A stretch of 10,110 bases of DNA from an uncultured Desulfuromonadales bacterium (GTDB lineage: Bacteria > Desulfobacterota > Desulfuromonadia > Desulfuromonadales > Geopsychrobacteraceae), in assembly GCA_947259685.1 (NCBI GenBank), contig CAMYNC010000130.1, positions 1-10,110 of the forward strand. Reading direction: 5' to 3'. Positions 1 through 6,989 of this stretch are shown piece by piece. The translations under genes and the position numbers were made by a program. Below the pieces are notes generated by a model, which did no database searches, was not told the origin of the DNA, and was given only the letters and a program-made list of their open reading frames with translations. How positions within the stretch are numbered: the first letter of the stretch is position 1; each line of letters begins with the position of its first letter.

Positions 1-79
1 TGCTGGTAAGCCGCTGTAATGATTTAAGAAGAATCAGGGGCAGGCCAACCAAAAGTCTAACATAAAACCTCCCAAGTGC

Positions 80-113
80 CTGGCACACAGGCCATTGCAA
101 CTTTCTGTGCCAG
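80..113. repeat. 8-bp inverted repeat CTGGCACA...TGTGCCAG
   Basis: CTGGCACA at 80-87 is the exact reverse complement of TGTGCCAG at 106-113, separated by 18 nt that include TTGCAA at 95-100. It could be a regulator binding site or an RNA stem. Each arm also resembles the -24 half of a sigma-54 promoter, but the spacing to the TTGCA element is wrong on both strands (13 and 11 nt between GG and GC instead of 10). The function is unknown. Confidence 0.4.
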
Positions 114-128
114 AATCAGCGATTATGC

Positions 129-142
129 CCTTAAAGTTAAGG
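129..142. repeat. Short palindrome CCTTAA-AG-TTAAGG
   Basis: A perfect 6-bp inverted repeat with a 2-nt centre, in AT-rich non-coding DNA. The compact near-palindromic form is typical of a dimeric repressor operator, but no regulator gene is adjacent within the window, so the assignment is only a suggestion. Confidence 0.3.
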
Positions 143-264
143 TTAGTCAAACTTAATTATTTTGTTGGTAGGGGGATGGTGCGAAGAACCACTTGAATGC
201 TGCTTATCAGTCTGGACTGGTTGCCGACCTTTGGCTCTTTCTGGGGGAGGGCTGAAAAATGGAC

Positions 265-672
265 CTAAAGGTCTCCGGTTAATTCCTGCAGAGTAAACAG
301 TTTTGGATTGATGGTCTTCACCGAGGCGACAATCTCCTGCAACCGTTCAAAATCGACGCCTTCCTCGGTGTCGGTGGCTTGGAAAAACGGATAGCCCTTC
401 GGCATCTCGGTGTACTGTCCCTGACGCAACAGCAGAACATCGACCATATCGTTGACCCGGCCGCTGGCTTCCCAGGGATCGCGGTAATTGTACTGCCGAG
501 CCATCAGGTGCAGCCCCAAACCATTGGCAAAGAGGCCTTTGACTTCAAAGGAAAACTCCCGCGGCGAACCATAGTGTTCATTGCGACCTGAGCGACTCAT
601 TACTTTGGCACCGGCGGCTTCCAGCAGGTCTTTCAAGCTTTCTTCGGTCATCGGTTGTTGCTCTGCAGTCAT
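265..672 (-). CDS. Unrecognised 135-residue protein, third gene of the MoxR/VWA operon
   Basis: I do not recognise this family. The product is small, soluble-looking and acidic, with no signal peptide or membrane segment. It appears to have an N-terminal helical stretch (residues 8-24, TEESLKDLLEAAGAK), a central part likely to be beta-strand-rich (about 36-60, ending in GLGLHLMARQYNYRDPW), and a C-terminal helix (about 108-120). Its ATG starts 1 nt after the stop codon of the VWA gene, with AAAGGA 7 nt upstream, so co-translation is likely. A second ATG at codon 8 is a possible alternative start. The operon position suggests a partner or substrate adaptor for the AAA+/VWA pair, but that is inferred from context alone. 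That it is a real gene is well supported by tight spacing, the ribosome binding site and the intact frame. Confidence 0.75.
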   Translation of the reverse strand: MTAEQQPMTEESLKDLLEAAGAKVMSRSGRNEHYGSPREFSFEVKGLFANGLGLHLMARQYNYRDPWEASGRVNDMVDVLLLRQGQYTEMPKGYPFFQATDTEEGVDFERLQEIVASVKTINPKLFTLQELTGDL

Positions 673-673
673 T

Positions 674-1864
674 TTAAGGTCCTTTTATTTCATCAAGTCT
701 CAGCTCCAATCCCCAGTCAACCGGTTTGCGGCCATCGGGGGAGAGAACCCAGAGGGTGGGAATGTCGGAATAGTCAGGGGCCGGACCATAGCCGTCGGTC
801 AGGTAGATGATCGCCGCCGGTCGTGGTTGCAGTTGACTGGCGTAGTTGAACACCGGCCGCAAGTCGGTGAAGCCACCGCCGCGATAAACTTCACAGATGT
901 GGGGTACGCCGCTGAACTCAGTGATTTTTTGAATTCGGCTGCCGGCGTACAGCAGAGTGATCCGGCTTTGTCGGCCACGGGCGATCTGCAGCAGTTCGCG
1001 GGCGAAACCTTCCCGCAGTTCCTCGGTGTCGGTCGAGTCACTGACATCCACCCCAACCACCAGGTTCAGCAGCTGTTTTTTCCGCAGTCCAGGAGTTCTC
1101 TGAGCGAACCGACGATGGCTGCGTTTCCAGGTTGCGGTGCGACCAACCCGCCCGGCGCTGCCGATAAACTGACGCAGAATCTGTTGCCAGGGAATGCTCG
1201 GCGGAGCGAGAAATCCCGCCATCAGCTGCTGAAGGTCGCCAGGCGTTTCGCCGTGACTCTTCTTCCAGGCGGTCTGCACCATCTGGCGGACAACTTGTTC
1301 CGAAAGTGCCACCGGGGTCCGGTCGGCCTGCTGCCAACGCTGATGATCATCCAGCGGTTCCGGCCTTGACCGCTCCGCCTCCTGGACGTTGTTTGAGGCT
1401 TTCTCCCGCCGGCCGTCAGCGCCCTGGCTTTCACCTGTTCCTTGCCCCTGTTGGTTGCCCAGCATCGGCAGTTTCAGCAGGCGTGCGTAGTACTCTTCGG
1501 CTGACAGCTGTTCCGGCAGGCGAAAGCGCTCCGGCAGCACCGCTTCGCGCGGCAAATGGTCGATGCTGGGATTGATCGCCAGATCGCAGGCCAAGTCCCA
1601 GTAGCGCGGATTGCGTTCGCGCCGGCGGCAGGGGTGCAGGTGCAGGATATGTTTGATCACATGCTCCAGCAAGGCTTGTTGTTCGCTGCAGGAGAACAGG
1701 GCAAAACGCTGTGGGTCGATAATCAGGGTCGGAACGCCGTCGGCGATTGTCACTCCGGCGGCCTTCTCAGCGGCCTGCTCGCGCCGTCGGAACTGCAGCA
1801 GGAACTGGCCGTAAAAGGGACGTTCTTTGAGCAGGCGGATGATGGCGTCCTGCAATACTCGCAT
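674..1864 (-). CDS. DUF2201-type VWA-like protein (putative metallopeptidase-like domain plus MIDAS domain)
   Basis: A 396-residue cytoplasmic protein matching the two-part DUF2201 architecture. The N-terminal part (about 1-130) has the helix LLEHVIKHILHLHP (66-79), followed by YWDLACDLAIN (88-98), the usual position of the family's metallopeptidase-like HExxH and its partner segment. Here the glutamate is replaced by valine (H68-V-I-K-H72). A hydrophilic Gln/Gly/Glu-rich linker (about 135-180) leads to a C-terminal von Willebrand A-like domain. That domain shows the MIDAS triad: DVSDS (273-277, DxSxS), the threonine in GGFTD (330-334), and the aspartate in YLTDG (354-358). Such proteins typically pair with MoxR AAA+ ATPases and are thought to act as metal-dependent adaptors. 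The MoxR gene ends 5 nt upstream and the next gene starts 1 nt downstream, so this is the middle gene of an operon. Family call is strong; the biochemical role is not established. Confidence 0.85.
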   Translation of the reverse strand: MRVLQDAIIRLLKERPFYGQFLLQFRRREQAAEKAAGVTIADGVPTLIIDPQRFALFSCSEQQALLEHVIKHILHLHPCRRRERNPRYWDLACDLAINPSIDHLPREAVLPERFRLPEQLSAEEYYARLLKLPMLGNQQGQGTGESQGADGRREKASNNVQEAERSRPEPLDDHQRWQQADRTPVALSEQVVRQMVQTAWKKSHGETPGDLQQLMAGFLAPPSIPWQQILRQFIGSAGRVGRTATWKRSHRRFAQRTPGLRKKQLLNLVVGVDVSDSTDTEELREGFARELLQIARGRQSRITLLYAGSRIQKITEFSGVPHICEVYRGGGFTDLRPVFNYASQLQPRPAAIIYLTDGYGPAPDYSDIPTLWVLSPDGRKPVDWGLELRLDEIKGP

Positions 1865-1869
1865 TGCGA

Positions 1870-2931
1870 TTAAGCAACGTCCTGGCTGATTTTCTGGATG
1901 GTTTCCAGAATACTCGCGTCGTACTTATCCTGGCAGAGGATCTCTGCAACCTGCGGGGTGCGCAGCAAGGTTTTCACCAGGCCGAAGCGCATATCCCGGG
2001 GCAGGGCATCGATATAAGCAATCAGATTATCCTGCTGCTCTTCACTGAGCTCAGGAATTGTTTCGAGAATGGCGATCAGCTCCGTCATGGTTGCTGCCTG
2101 AACGTCGTCGCGCTGGGCCGTCGCCTGTTCAGCGACCTGCTGCCAACGGTCGAGAATGTCTGCTGCAGTTAAGGGTCTTATCCGCTGTTCTGTGCACCAC
2201 TGGAGAAACCCGACCGCCGCTTCCCGGCCTATCACCCCAGCGTAGACCTCCATTTCCAGCGGTTTGGGAAATCGGCAGTGATTGCGCAAAACGCTGACCA
2301 TTTCCCAGGCACGTTCGGTTGGTTCTACCAGCATATCGATGCTGCGGTTATTGGTTGCCAACAGCTGTGGATTGCCGGCAATAAACTGGCGCACCTGATG
2401 GTCATAATTCTGTTGCCGGGCGTACCTCCCCCAGCATTCGGCATCACTTTCGACCTGTAACACCACCATCCGGTCGAGCAGCGCCCGATCGAGGGGGGCG
2501 ACCTGGTAGCTGCCGTCGGGAGGATTGATCGCCACCACCACCCGGTGTTGCGCCGCCAGTTGATGGGTGTGTAAAGCACGCCGTTGGCCTTCAGCGGGGG
2601 GCTCGACAAACTGAAAGATCGCCTGCAGAGTGTCCTCCTGCTGGGCGCGATTCAGTTCGTCACAATGAACCACCGTTGCTTCCGCCGAGTCCGCTGGCCA
2701 CCAGCTTGGCCGGCTCCAGTGCATTTCCTGATCTTCCCGGTAGGGAATCCCGACCAGGTCGCCGACTTCCATCTGTCCCAGTCGCAAAGGGATATATTCG
2801 CGACCGATCTCGCGGCAGACCTGGATGATTGCCGCAGTCTTGCCAACCCCGCGGTGGCCGACGACGCAGGGAGTCAGATCGGTTTTGAGGAGGATTTCTT
2901 TGAGGACGGTTTTCAACTGATCGATATTCAT
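1870..2931 (-). CDS. MoxR-type AAA+ ATPase
   Basis: A 353-residue cytoplasmic AAA+ ATPase. Counted from the ATG at 2931, Walker A is GHRGVGKT (25-32), Walker B is VVHCDELNRA (87-96), the sensor-1 asparagine lies in AINPP (134-138), and LLDRM (151-155) supplies the expected arginine finger. The helical C-terminal half ends in DVA. This motif set and the adjacent VWA gene fit the MoxR group, ATPases that remodel or help mature protein complexes together with VWA partners. The frame extends upstream to a GTG at 2982, but the ATG at 2931 begins just before the AAA+ core and has AAGG 9 nt upstream, so I prefer it. It is the first gene of the minus-strand operon, transcribed divergently from the GGDEF gene. 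The client protein is unknown; no metabolic enzyme that might need maturation lies next to it. Confidence 0.88.
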   Translation of the reverse strand: MNIDQLKTVLKEILLKTDLTPCVVGHRGVGKTAAIIQVCREIGREYIPLRLGQMEVGDLVGIPYREDQEMHWSRPSWWPADSAEATVVHCDELNRAQQEDTLQAIFQFVEPPAEGQRRALHTHQLAAQHRVVVAINPPDGSYQVAPLDRALLDRMVVLQVESDAECWGRYARQQNYDHQVRQFIAGNPQLLATNNRSIDMLVEPTERAWEMVSVLRNHCRFPKPLEMEVYAGVIGREAAVGFLQWCTEQRIRPLTAADILDRWQQVAEQATAQRDDVQAATMTELIAILETIPELSEEQQDNLIAYIDALPRDMRFGLVKTLLRTPQVAEILCQDKYDASILETIQKISQDVA

Positions 2932-3104
2932 CTTGGCTGCCCTTGGATGATTGTGACCTGAATTGTCAGCTATTGATAGCACAGGGTCGCGCAGCGGTGC
3001 AAGCTGTGGCTGTAGGTGGAAAATCGGCTTAAATGAGAAAACTTACATGTTTTATGGTATCCTGAAATGTGACATTAGTTAATGCAAGCTGTTTGGAGTG
3101 ATGA
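2932..3104. promoter_or_regulatory. Divergent intergenic regulatory region
   Basis: This gap separates the divergent MoxR and GGDEF genes and must hold promoters for both, unless the minus-strand operon is read from further right. Its 3025-3085 part is AT-rich. I cannot name a convincing -35/-10 pair; TATGGT near 3055 is a weak plus-strand -10 candidate. Visible structure is a perfect 10-bp direct repeat, TGCAAGCTGT, at 2998-3007 and 3083-3092, and a small palindrome CATTA-GT-TAATG at 3073-3084. Both are plausible binding sites for a shared regulator, unproven. Confidence 0.5.
3073..3084. repeat. Short palindrome CATTA-GT-TAATG upstream of the GGDEF gene
   Basis: A perfect 5-bp inverted repeat with a 2-nt centre, ending 20 nt before the GGDEF start codon. 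Its position between a possible promoter and the ribosome binding site would suit an operator, but the repeat is short enough to occur by chance. Confidence 0.25.
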
Positions 3105-4937
3105 ATGTCAATGCGGCCATTTGTCCGACTTCGTTGCGCGATTTGTGCCTTGGCGTTGCTGCTATTGGCGGTTGGCTGGGGGTATTTTGCGATCTCTTTT
3201 GCTCGCGATTACCGGGCGATCGAGAGGCAGACGCGGAGCTATGCGCAGACTGCTGCTTTGGGTCTGGAAGAGCATATCCGCCGGATGTTGCACGGGCATG
3301 ATCTGATGCTACTCGATGTGGCGGAGCATTTGGTGCGTGGTGAACATCAGGTCCGCTTGCAGACCTCGCTGAACATCTGGATGAAACGCACTGACAAATT
3401 GACCGCCTTGGTGGTTTTTGATGCGGACAATGCCAGCATTGCCGCCGAAGCTTATCAGGGCCAGCGTCCTGGCAAGCTTGTCTTTCCCGCCATTATGACC
3501 GGTCCTGAACAGATCTCGCCGCTACAAATAGCAACTCAACTTTTCCGCGATGAAAATGGCCTGGAACTGGTCAGTTTTTTTCGCCAGGTGCAGGTCGATG
3601 AAAGGCACTTTTTGGTGCTCGGTTTATTGCAGGTATCCTGTCTGTTCGATTTTTTCCAATCGATCGAGCTTGGGGAGCAAGGGACCGTCTCCATCCTGCA
3701 CGCAAACGGCAGTTTACTGGCTCATGAGCCTAAAGAGACAAGCCTGCGCGGACAGGCTCTGGTCAATGATCAACAATTCCAGGCGCAGCTCCAGGCCAAG
3801 CGGGTTGGTGTCTACCAGCCTGCGGAATCAGCCGGGGATGTCGCGCGTTTTTTTGCCCATCGCCGTTTGACCGATCTGCCACTGGCAATCGCCATCGGCA
3901 CCTCCGGCCAGCCCGCCTTCACCGAATGGAATAATCGCCTGGTCGACTTTTTATTGATACAGTTTATGATCAGTCTGGCAGTGTTGCTGTCGACCCTGCT
4001 GCTGGTCCGCGGCCTGTCCCGTATAGAGCAATCGGAACTTAAATTGCGCGAACGGGAGGAGCATTTTCGCTGCGTTGCCAATTCGGCGGTCGATGCGGTC
4101 ATTACCGTAAATGCGTTAGAGCAGGTGCAGTTCTGGAGTCGTGGTGCTGAGCGGATTTTTACCTACGGTGAAGAGGAGGTAAAAGACCACCCGCTGACCG
4201 ATTTCTTCTTGTTCGAGAATGGGGATGGCAGCCGGTTTTCTCTGGTCGATCTGCTCCATGGCCGGGCCGATTGTGGATCGGGGCCAACCTTTGAAATCGA
4301 GGGGGAGCGTAAGGATGGCTGGAAGTTTCCCACCGAATTATCGGTTTCTGCCGGAACCAGCAAGGGGAAACCGCTTTATACCCTGATTGTTCGGGATGTC
4401 ACCGAGCGCAAACTGATGGAAGATCGTATCCGGCGGATGGCCAGCCATGACAACCTGACCCGCTTGCCGAATCGTGGTCTGTTGATGGACCGGCTGCAGG
4501 TGGCCATGGCCCAGGTGCGGCGCAAGGGGGGCCGCTTTGCGCTGTTGTTCCTTGATCTGGATGAGTTCAAGCCGGTCAATGATACCCACGGTCATGAAGT
4601 AGGCGATCAGCTGCTGCTGCAGGTCGCTGACCGTTTGCTGACCAGTGTCCGCGAATCGGATACCGTCGCCCGGGTGGGGGGCGATGAATTTGCCGTGCTG
4701 CTGAATAATATTGAGGATGAGCAGGCGGTGCAGAGTGCCTGCGAAAATATTCTCAGTGCTTTAAACCGCGAATTTATCGCTGCTGGTATCCGTGCCAAAA
4801 TCAGCTGCAGCATCGGCGTGGTCGAATATTCTGGTCAGGAACTCACCCCCAGTAATCTGCTGCGCGAAGCCGATATGGCAATGTACGTTGCCAAACGGGC
4901 GGGGAAAAATCGCTACCAATTCGCCAATTCGCGGTAA
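3105..4937 (+). CDS. Membrane-anchored PAS-GGDEF diguanylate cyclase
   Basis: A 610-residue inner-membrane sensor predicted to make cyclic di-GMP from two GTP. In order: a transmembrane helix (about 11-32), a periplasmic sensor region (about 33-278) that looks like a double-Cache-type fold, a second transmembrane helix (about 280-302), a short coiled linker, a PAS domain (about 316-435, ending in the typical VRDVTERK), and a GGDEF domain (about 440-606). The catalytic motif GGDEF (525-529) is intact, as are the metal-binding segment LDLDEFK (483-489), the NDTHGHEVGD segment (492-501), and the inhibitory I-site RESD (516-519), so product feedback is expected. No EAL domain follows. The ATG at 3105 has GGAG 6 nt upstream. 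The gene is divergent from the MoxR operon, and a stem-loop follows its stop. The ligand sensed is unknown. Confidence 0.93.
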   Translation: MSMRPFVRLRCAICALALLLLAVGWGYFAISFARDYRAIERQTRSYAQTAALGLEEHIRRMLHGHDLMLLDVAEHLVRGEHQVRLQTSLNIWMKRTDKLTALVVFDADNASIAAEAYQGQRPGKLVFPAIMTGPEQISPLQIATQLFRDENGLELVSFFRQVQVDERHFLVLGLLQVSCLFDFFQSIELGEQGTVSILHANGSLLAHEPKETSLRGQALVNDQQFQAQLQAKRVGVYQPAESAGDVARFFAHRRLTDLPLAIAIGTSGQPAFTEWNNRLVDFLLIQFMISLAVLLSTLLLVRGLSRIEQSELKLREREEHFRCVANSAVDAVITVNALEQVQFWSRGAERIFTYGEEEVKDHPLTDFFLFENGDGSRFSLVDLLHGRADCGSGPTFEIEGERKDGWKFPTELSVSAGTSKGKPLYTLIVRDVTERKLMEDRIRRMASHDNLTRLPNRGLLMDRLQVAMAQVRRKGGRFALLFLDLDEFKPVNDTHGHEVGDQLLLQVADRLLTSVRESDTVARVGGDEFAVLLNNIEDEQAVQSACENILSALNREFIAAGIRAKISCSIGVVEYSGQELTPSNLLREADMAMYVAKRAGKNRYQFANSR

Positions 4938-4943
4938 ACTTAG

Positions 4944-4975
4944 ACCTGAATCAGTAGATATTCACTGATTCAGGT
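4944..4975 (+). terminator. 12-bp perfect stem-loop after the GGDEF gene, possible terminator or attenuator
   Basis: ACCTGAATCAGT (4944-4955) pairs perfectly with ACTGATTCAGGT (4964-4975) around an 8-nt loop, starting 7 nt after the GGDEF stop codon. The position suits a transcription end between that gene and the LolA-like gene. However, no U-tract follows directly (the next bases are TAGAGCC), so it is not a classic intrinsic terminator. It may instead stabilise the mRNA 3' end or bind a protein. A smaller GCCTG/CAGGC pair (4980-4984 with 4997-5001) follows and could compete with it. Confidence 0.5.
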
Positions 4976-5023
4976 TAGAGCCTGAGATTTTAAGACCAGG
5001 CAGCACACCTTGCGGATCTGACA

Positions 5024-5761
5024 ATGAAAACTCTTCTCGTTTTGCTCGTTATCCTTTCTATCTTACCCAGGCTTGCCGTTGCAGAAATCAACCTGCGCGA
5101 ACTGATCCGTACGGTTGAAGAGCAGTATTCCGGCGCTTCATCACAAACCGAGGTCGAGATGACGGTGAAGACCGGCCATTGGGAGCGGCACCTGCAGATG
5201 GAGTCCTGGTCGCTGGGGCGCGAGCGGTTTCTGGTGCGAATTCTGGCGCCGAAAAAAGAGCAGGGTGTCGCAACCCTCAAGGTCGAGCGCGAGGTCTGGA
5301 ACTACCTGCCTAAAGTCGATCGGGTCATCCGTATCCCGCCCTCGATGATGGGTGGCGCCTGGATGGGCAGCCACATCACCAACGACGACCTGGTCAAAGC
5401 CAACCACATCGATGAGGATTACGATTTTCGGTTGCTGGCCGAAGATCCGCAGAGCTGGACCATTGAAGGCTTGCCGAAACCGGATGCGCCAGTGATTTGG
5501 GGCAGGCTCGTTTACCAGCTGCAAAAGCAGCCGTTAGTGCCGCAGCAGGTGGAATATTTCGATGAAGAAATGGCTCTGGTGCGAAAAATTCTGTTTGACG
5601 ATGTGCAGACCGTCGACGGCCGGACCATCCCCTTGCGGATGACCGTATTGCCGGTGGAGAAACCTCAGGAAAAGACGGTGATGCACTATCGTAATCTCGA
5701 TTTTGATATCGAGCTGGGGGACAATTTCTTTTCCCTTGGGCGGCTTAAAGGGCGGCGCTGA
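5024..5761 (+). CDS. LolA-like periplasmic outer-membrane lipoprotein-sorting protein
   Basis: A 245-residue exported protein with a clear signal peptide: Lys2, a hydrophobic core, and likely cleavage after AVA at residue 20. The mature part is beta-rich and shows the block WNYLPKVDRVIRIPPSMM (92-109) followed by GGAWMGSHITNDDLV (110-124). I associate this block with the LolA-like family annotated as outer membrane lipoprotein-sorting protein, a half-barrel fold carrying lipid or acylated cargo across the periplasm. It is not classical LolA in sequence. Its stop codon overlaps the ATG of the first permease (TGATG at 5759-5763), and downstream genes supply a LolCDE-like exporter and a barrel, so it is probably that exporter's periplasmic carrier. 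The ribosome binding site before 5024 is weak (GCGGA). Family call is strong; cargo unknown. Confidence 0.88.
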   Translation: MKTLLVLLVILSILPRLAVAEINLRELIRTVEEQYSGASSQTEVEMTVKTGHWERHLQMESWSLGRERFLVRILAPKKEQGVATLKVEREVWNYLPKVDRVIRIPPSMMGGAWMGSHITNDDLVKANHIDEDYDFRLLAEDPQSWTIEGLPKPDAPVIWGRLVYQLQKQPLVPQQVEYFDEEMALVRKILFDDVQTVDGRTIPLRMTVLPVEKPQEKTVMHYRNLDFDIELGDNFFSLGRLKGRR

Positions 5762-6984
5762 TGCTCTGGCAGCTGGCTCTGCGTAATATCTGGCGAAATC
5801 GCCGCCGTACCCTACTGACCCTCTCGGCAATGATCATCTCCTCGGCGCTGCTGATTCTGGCGCTGGGTATTTTCTCCGGCATGCTTAAAGATATGCTTGC
5901 TTCAGCGACCGAACAGTATTTCGGGCACCTGGTGATCAGCGCCGGCGATTATCAGGACGACCGCGATATGTTTGCCAATTTTCTCACCACTCCGCAGCTT
6001 GATAGCAGCCTGCAAAGTGAGTCACAGATTCGTGGCTACAGCAAGCGGTTGCGCAGCTTCGGTCTGCTCTCGCATCAGCGTAATAGCTCGCCAGCTGAAT
6101 TGCTCGGTGTGTTGCCGCAGCAGGAGCAGCAGGTCACCAACCTCCAGGAACATCTGGTCTTAGGCCGCTATTTGCAGAGCGATGATCCCTCCGGGGCAGT
6201 GATCGGTTTCGGCTTGGCCCGCCGTCTGGGTGTCACCGCAGGGGATAGTTTAGTGTTCGTTACCCAGGCCGCTGATGGTTCGATCGGCAACGACCTGCTT
6301 GAAGTGCGGGGGATTTTTTCCACCGGTGTGCATAGCCATGACAACAGCTTGGTGCTGGTGCCGTTGGGCTGGCTGCAGCAACTACTGGTGTTGCCAGAAC
6401 GCTTGCACGAAATCGCCGTGCGGATCGACGACCCCCTGCAGGCCGAAATTTTTGCCGCCGCGTTGCAGCCACGTCTGGCCGGAGACCTCCAGGCCCTTGA
6501 CTGGGGGCAGATGCTGCCCGAAATGCGCGAAGTAGTCGCCAGTTACGATGTGTCGCGGATGATCATCGTGACCATCCTGTATATCGCCACCGGCCTGGGG
6601 ATTCTGAATACCTTCTTTATGTCGGTGATGGAGCGCACCCGTGAATTCGGCGTGCTGATGGCGATCGGCATGCGGCCTGGTCAGGTGCGGCTGATGGTGC
6701 TGCTGGAAACCCTGTTCATGGGGATTCTTTCCCTACTTGCCGGGGTCGCTTTGGGGGTGTTGCTCAGCCTTTACATGGCCCATGTCGGGATCGATCTTTC
6801 CGGGAGCCTGACCCCGATTACCTATGCCGGTGGAACCATCCTGCCGCGGCTGCACGCGGTGCTGGAGCCTGCCAATATCCTTTTTCCTGCTGTCACCCTG
6901 ATGTTGGTCTGCCTGCTGGCCGGGTTTTTGCCAGCCAATCGTGCCGCCCGCATGCAGCCGGTGGTGGCCATCCGCGAGGAGTAA
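5761..6984 (+). CDS. FtsX/LolC-E-type ABC transporter permease, first of two
   Basis: A 407-residue inner-membrane protein with the four-helix MacB/LolC/E layout: a cytoplasmic N-terminal segment with NIWRNRRRTLL (9-19), helix 1 (about 18-40), a large periplasmic domain (about 41-264), helix 2 (about 266-290), a conserved coupling segment MERTREFGVLMAIGM (290-304), helix 3 (about 311-339) and helix 4 (about 372-391). This type of permease does not form a solute channel; it transmits ATPase movement to the periplasmic side to extract lipids or lipoproteins, or to drive periplasmic partners. The start overlaps the stop of the LolA-like gene, implying translational coupling. It most likely forms a heterodimer with the next permease, as LolC and LolE do. 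Substrate unknown. Confidence 0.9.
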   Translation: MLWQLALRNIWRNRRRTLLTLSAMIISSALLILALGIFSGMLKDMLASATEQYFGHLVISAGDYQDDRDMFANFLTTPQLDSSLQSESQIRGYSKRLRSFGLLSHQRNSSPAELLGVLPQQEQQVTNLQEHLVLGRYLQSDDPSGAVIGFGLARRLGVTAGDSLVFVTQAADGSIGNDLLEVRGIFSTGVHSHDNSLVLVPLGWLQQLLVLPERLHEIAVRIDDPLQAEIFAAALQPRLAGDLQALDWGQMLPEMREVVASYDVSRMIIVTILYIATGLGILNTFFMSVMERTREFGVLMAIGMRPGQVRLMVLLETLFMGILSLLAGVALGVLLSLYMAHVGIDLSGSLTPITYAGGTILPRLHAVLEPANILFPAVTLMLVCLLAGFLPANRAARMQPVVAIREE

Positions 6985-6989
6985 TCAGG

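Larger units (their letters stand above)
1..264. other. Non-coding region downstream of the minus-strand operon
   Basis: No convincing coding region is visible on either strand; all frames are broken by stops. The stretch is more AT-rich than the flanking genes between about 115 and 175. It contains three small inverted repeats (80-113, 129-142, 208-219), listed separately where worthwhile. It lies 3' of the gene ending at 265, so part of it is probably that operon's 3' untranslated region, but I see no hairpin followed by a U-tract in the minus-strand direction. What lies left of position 1 is unknown, so the region may also contain a promoter for a neighbour outside the window. Confidence 0.6.

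Noticed and set aside
81..98. Sigma-54 promoter TGGCAC...TTGCA
   Set aside because: Spacing between GG and GC is 13 nt on this strand (11 on the other); sigma-54 promoters need 10.
261..274. GACC-TAAA-GGTC hairpin at the stop codon of the 135-residue gene as a terminator
   Set aside because: The stem is only 4 bp, overlaps the coding end, and has no adjacent U-tract long enough in the minus direction.
581..1369. A 262-codon open frame on the plus strand, antisense to the DUF2201-type gene
   Set aside because: No recognisable domain, overlaps both minus-strand genes, and the minus-strand reading has MIDAS motifs and operon spacing.
2932..2982. 17-residue N-terminal extension of the MoxR-type ATPase from a GTG codon
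   Set aside because: The extension has no family resemblance, and the ATG at 2931 has an acceptable AAGG upstream; not fully excluded.
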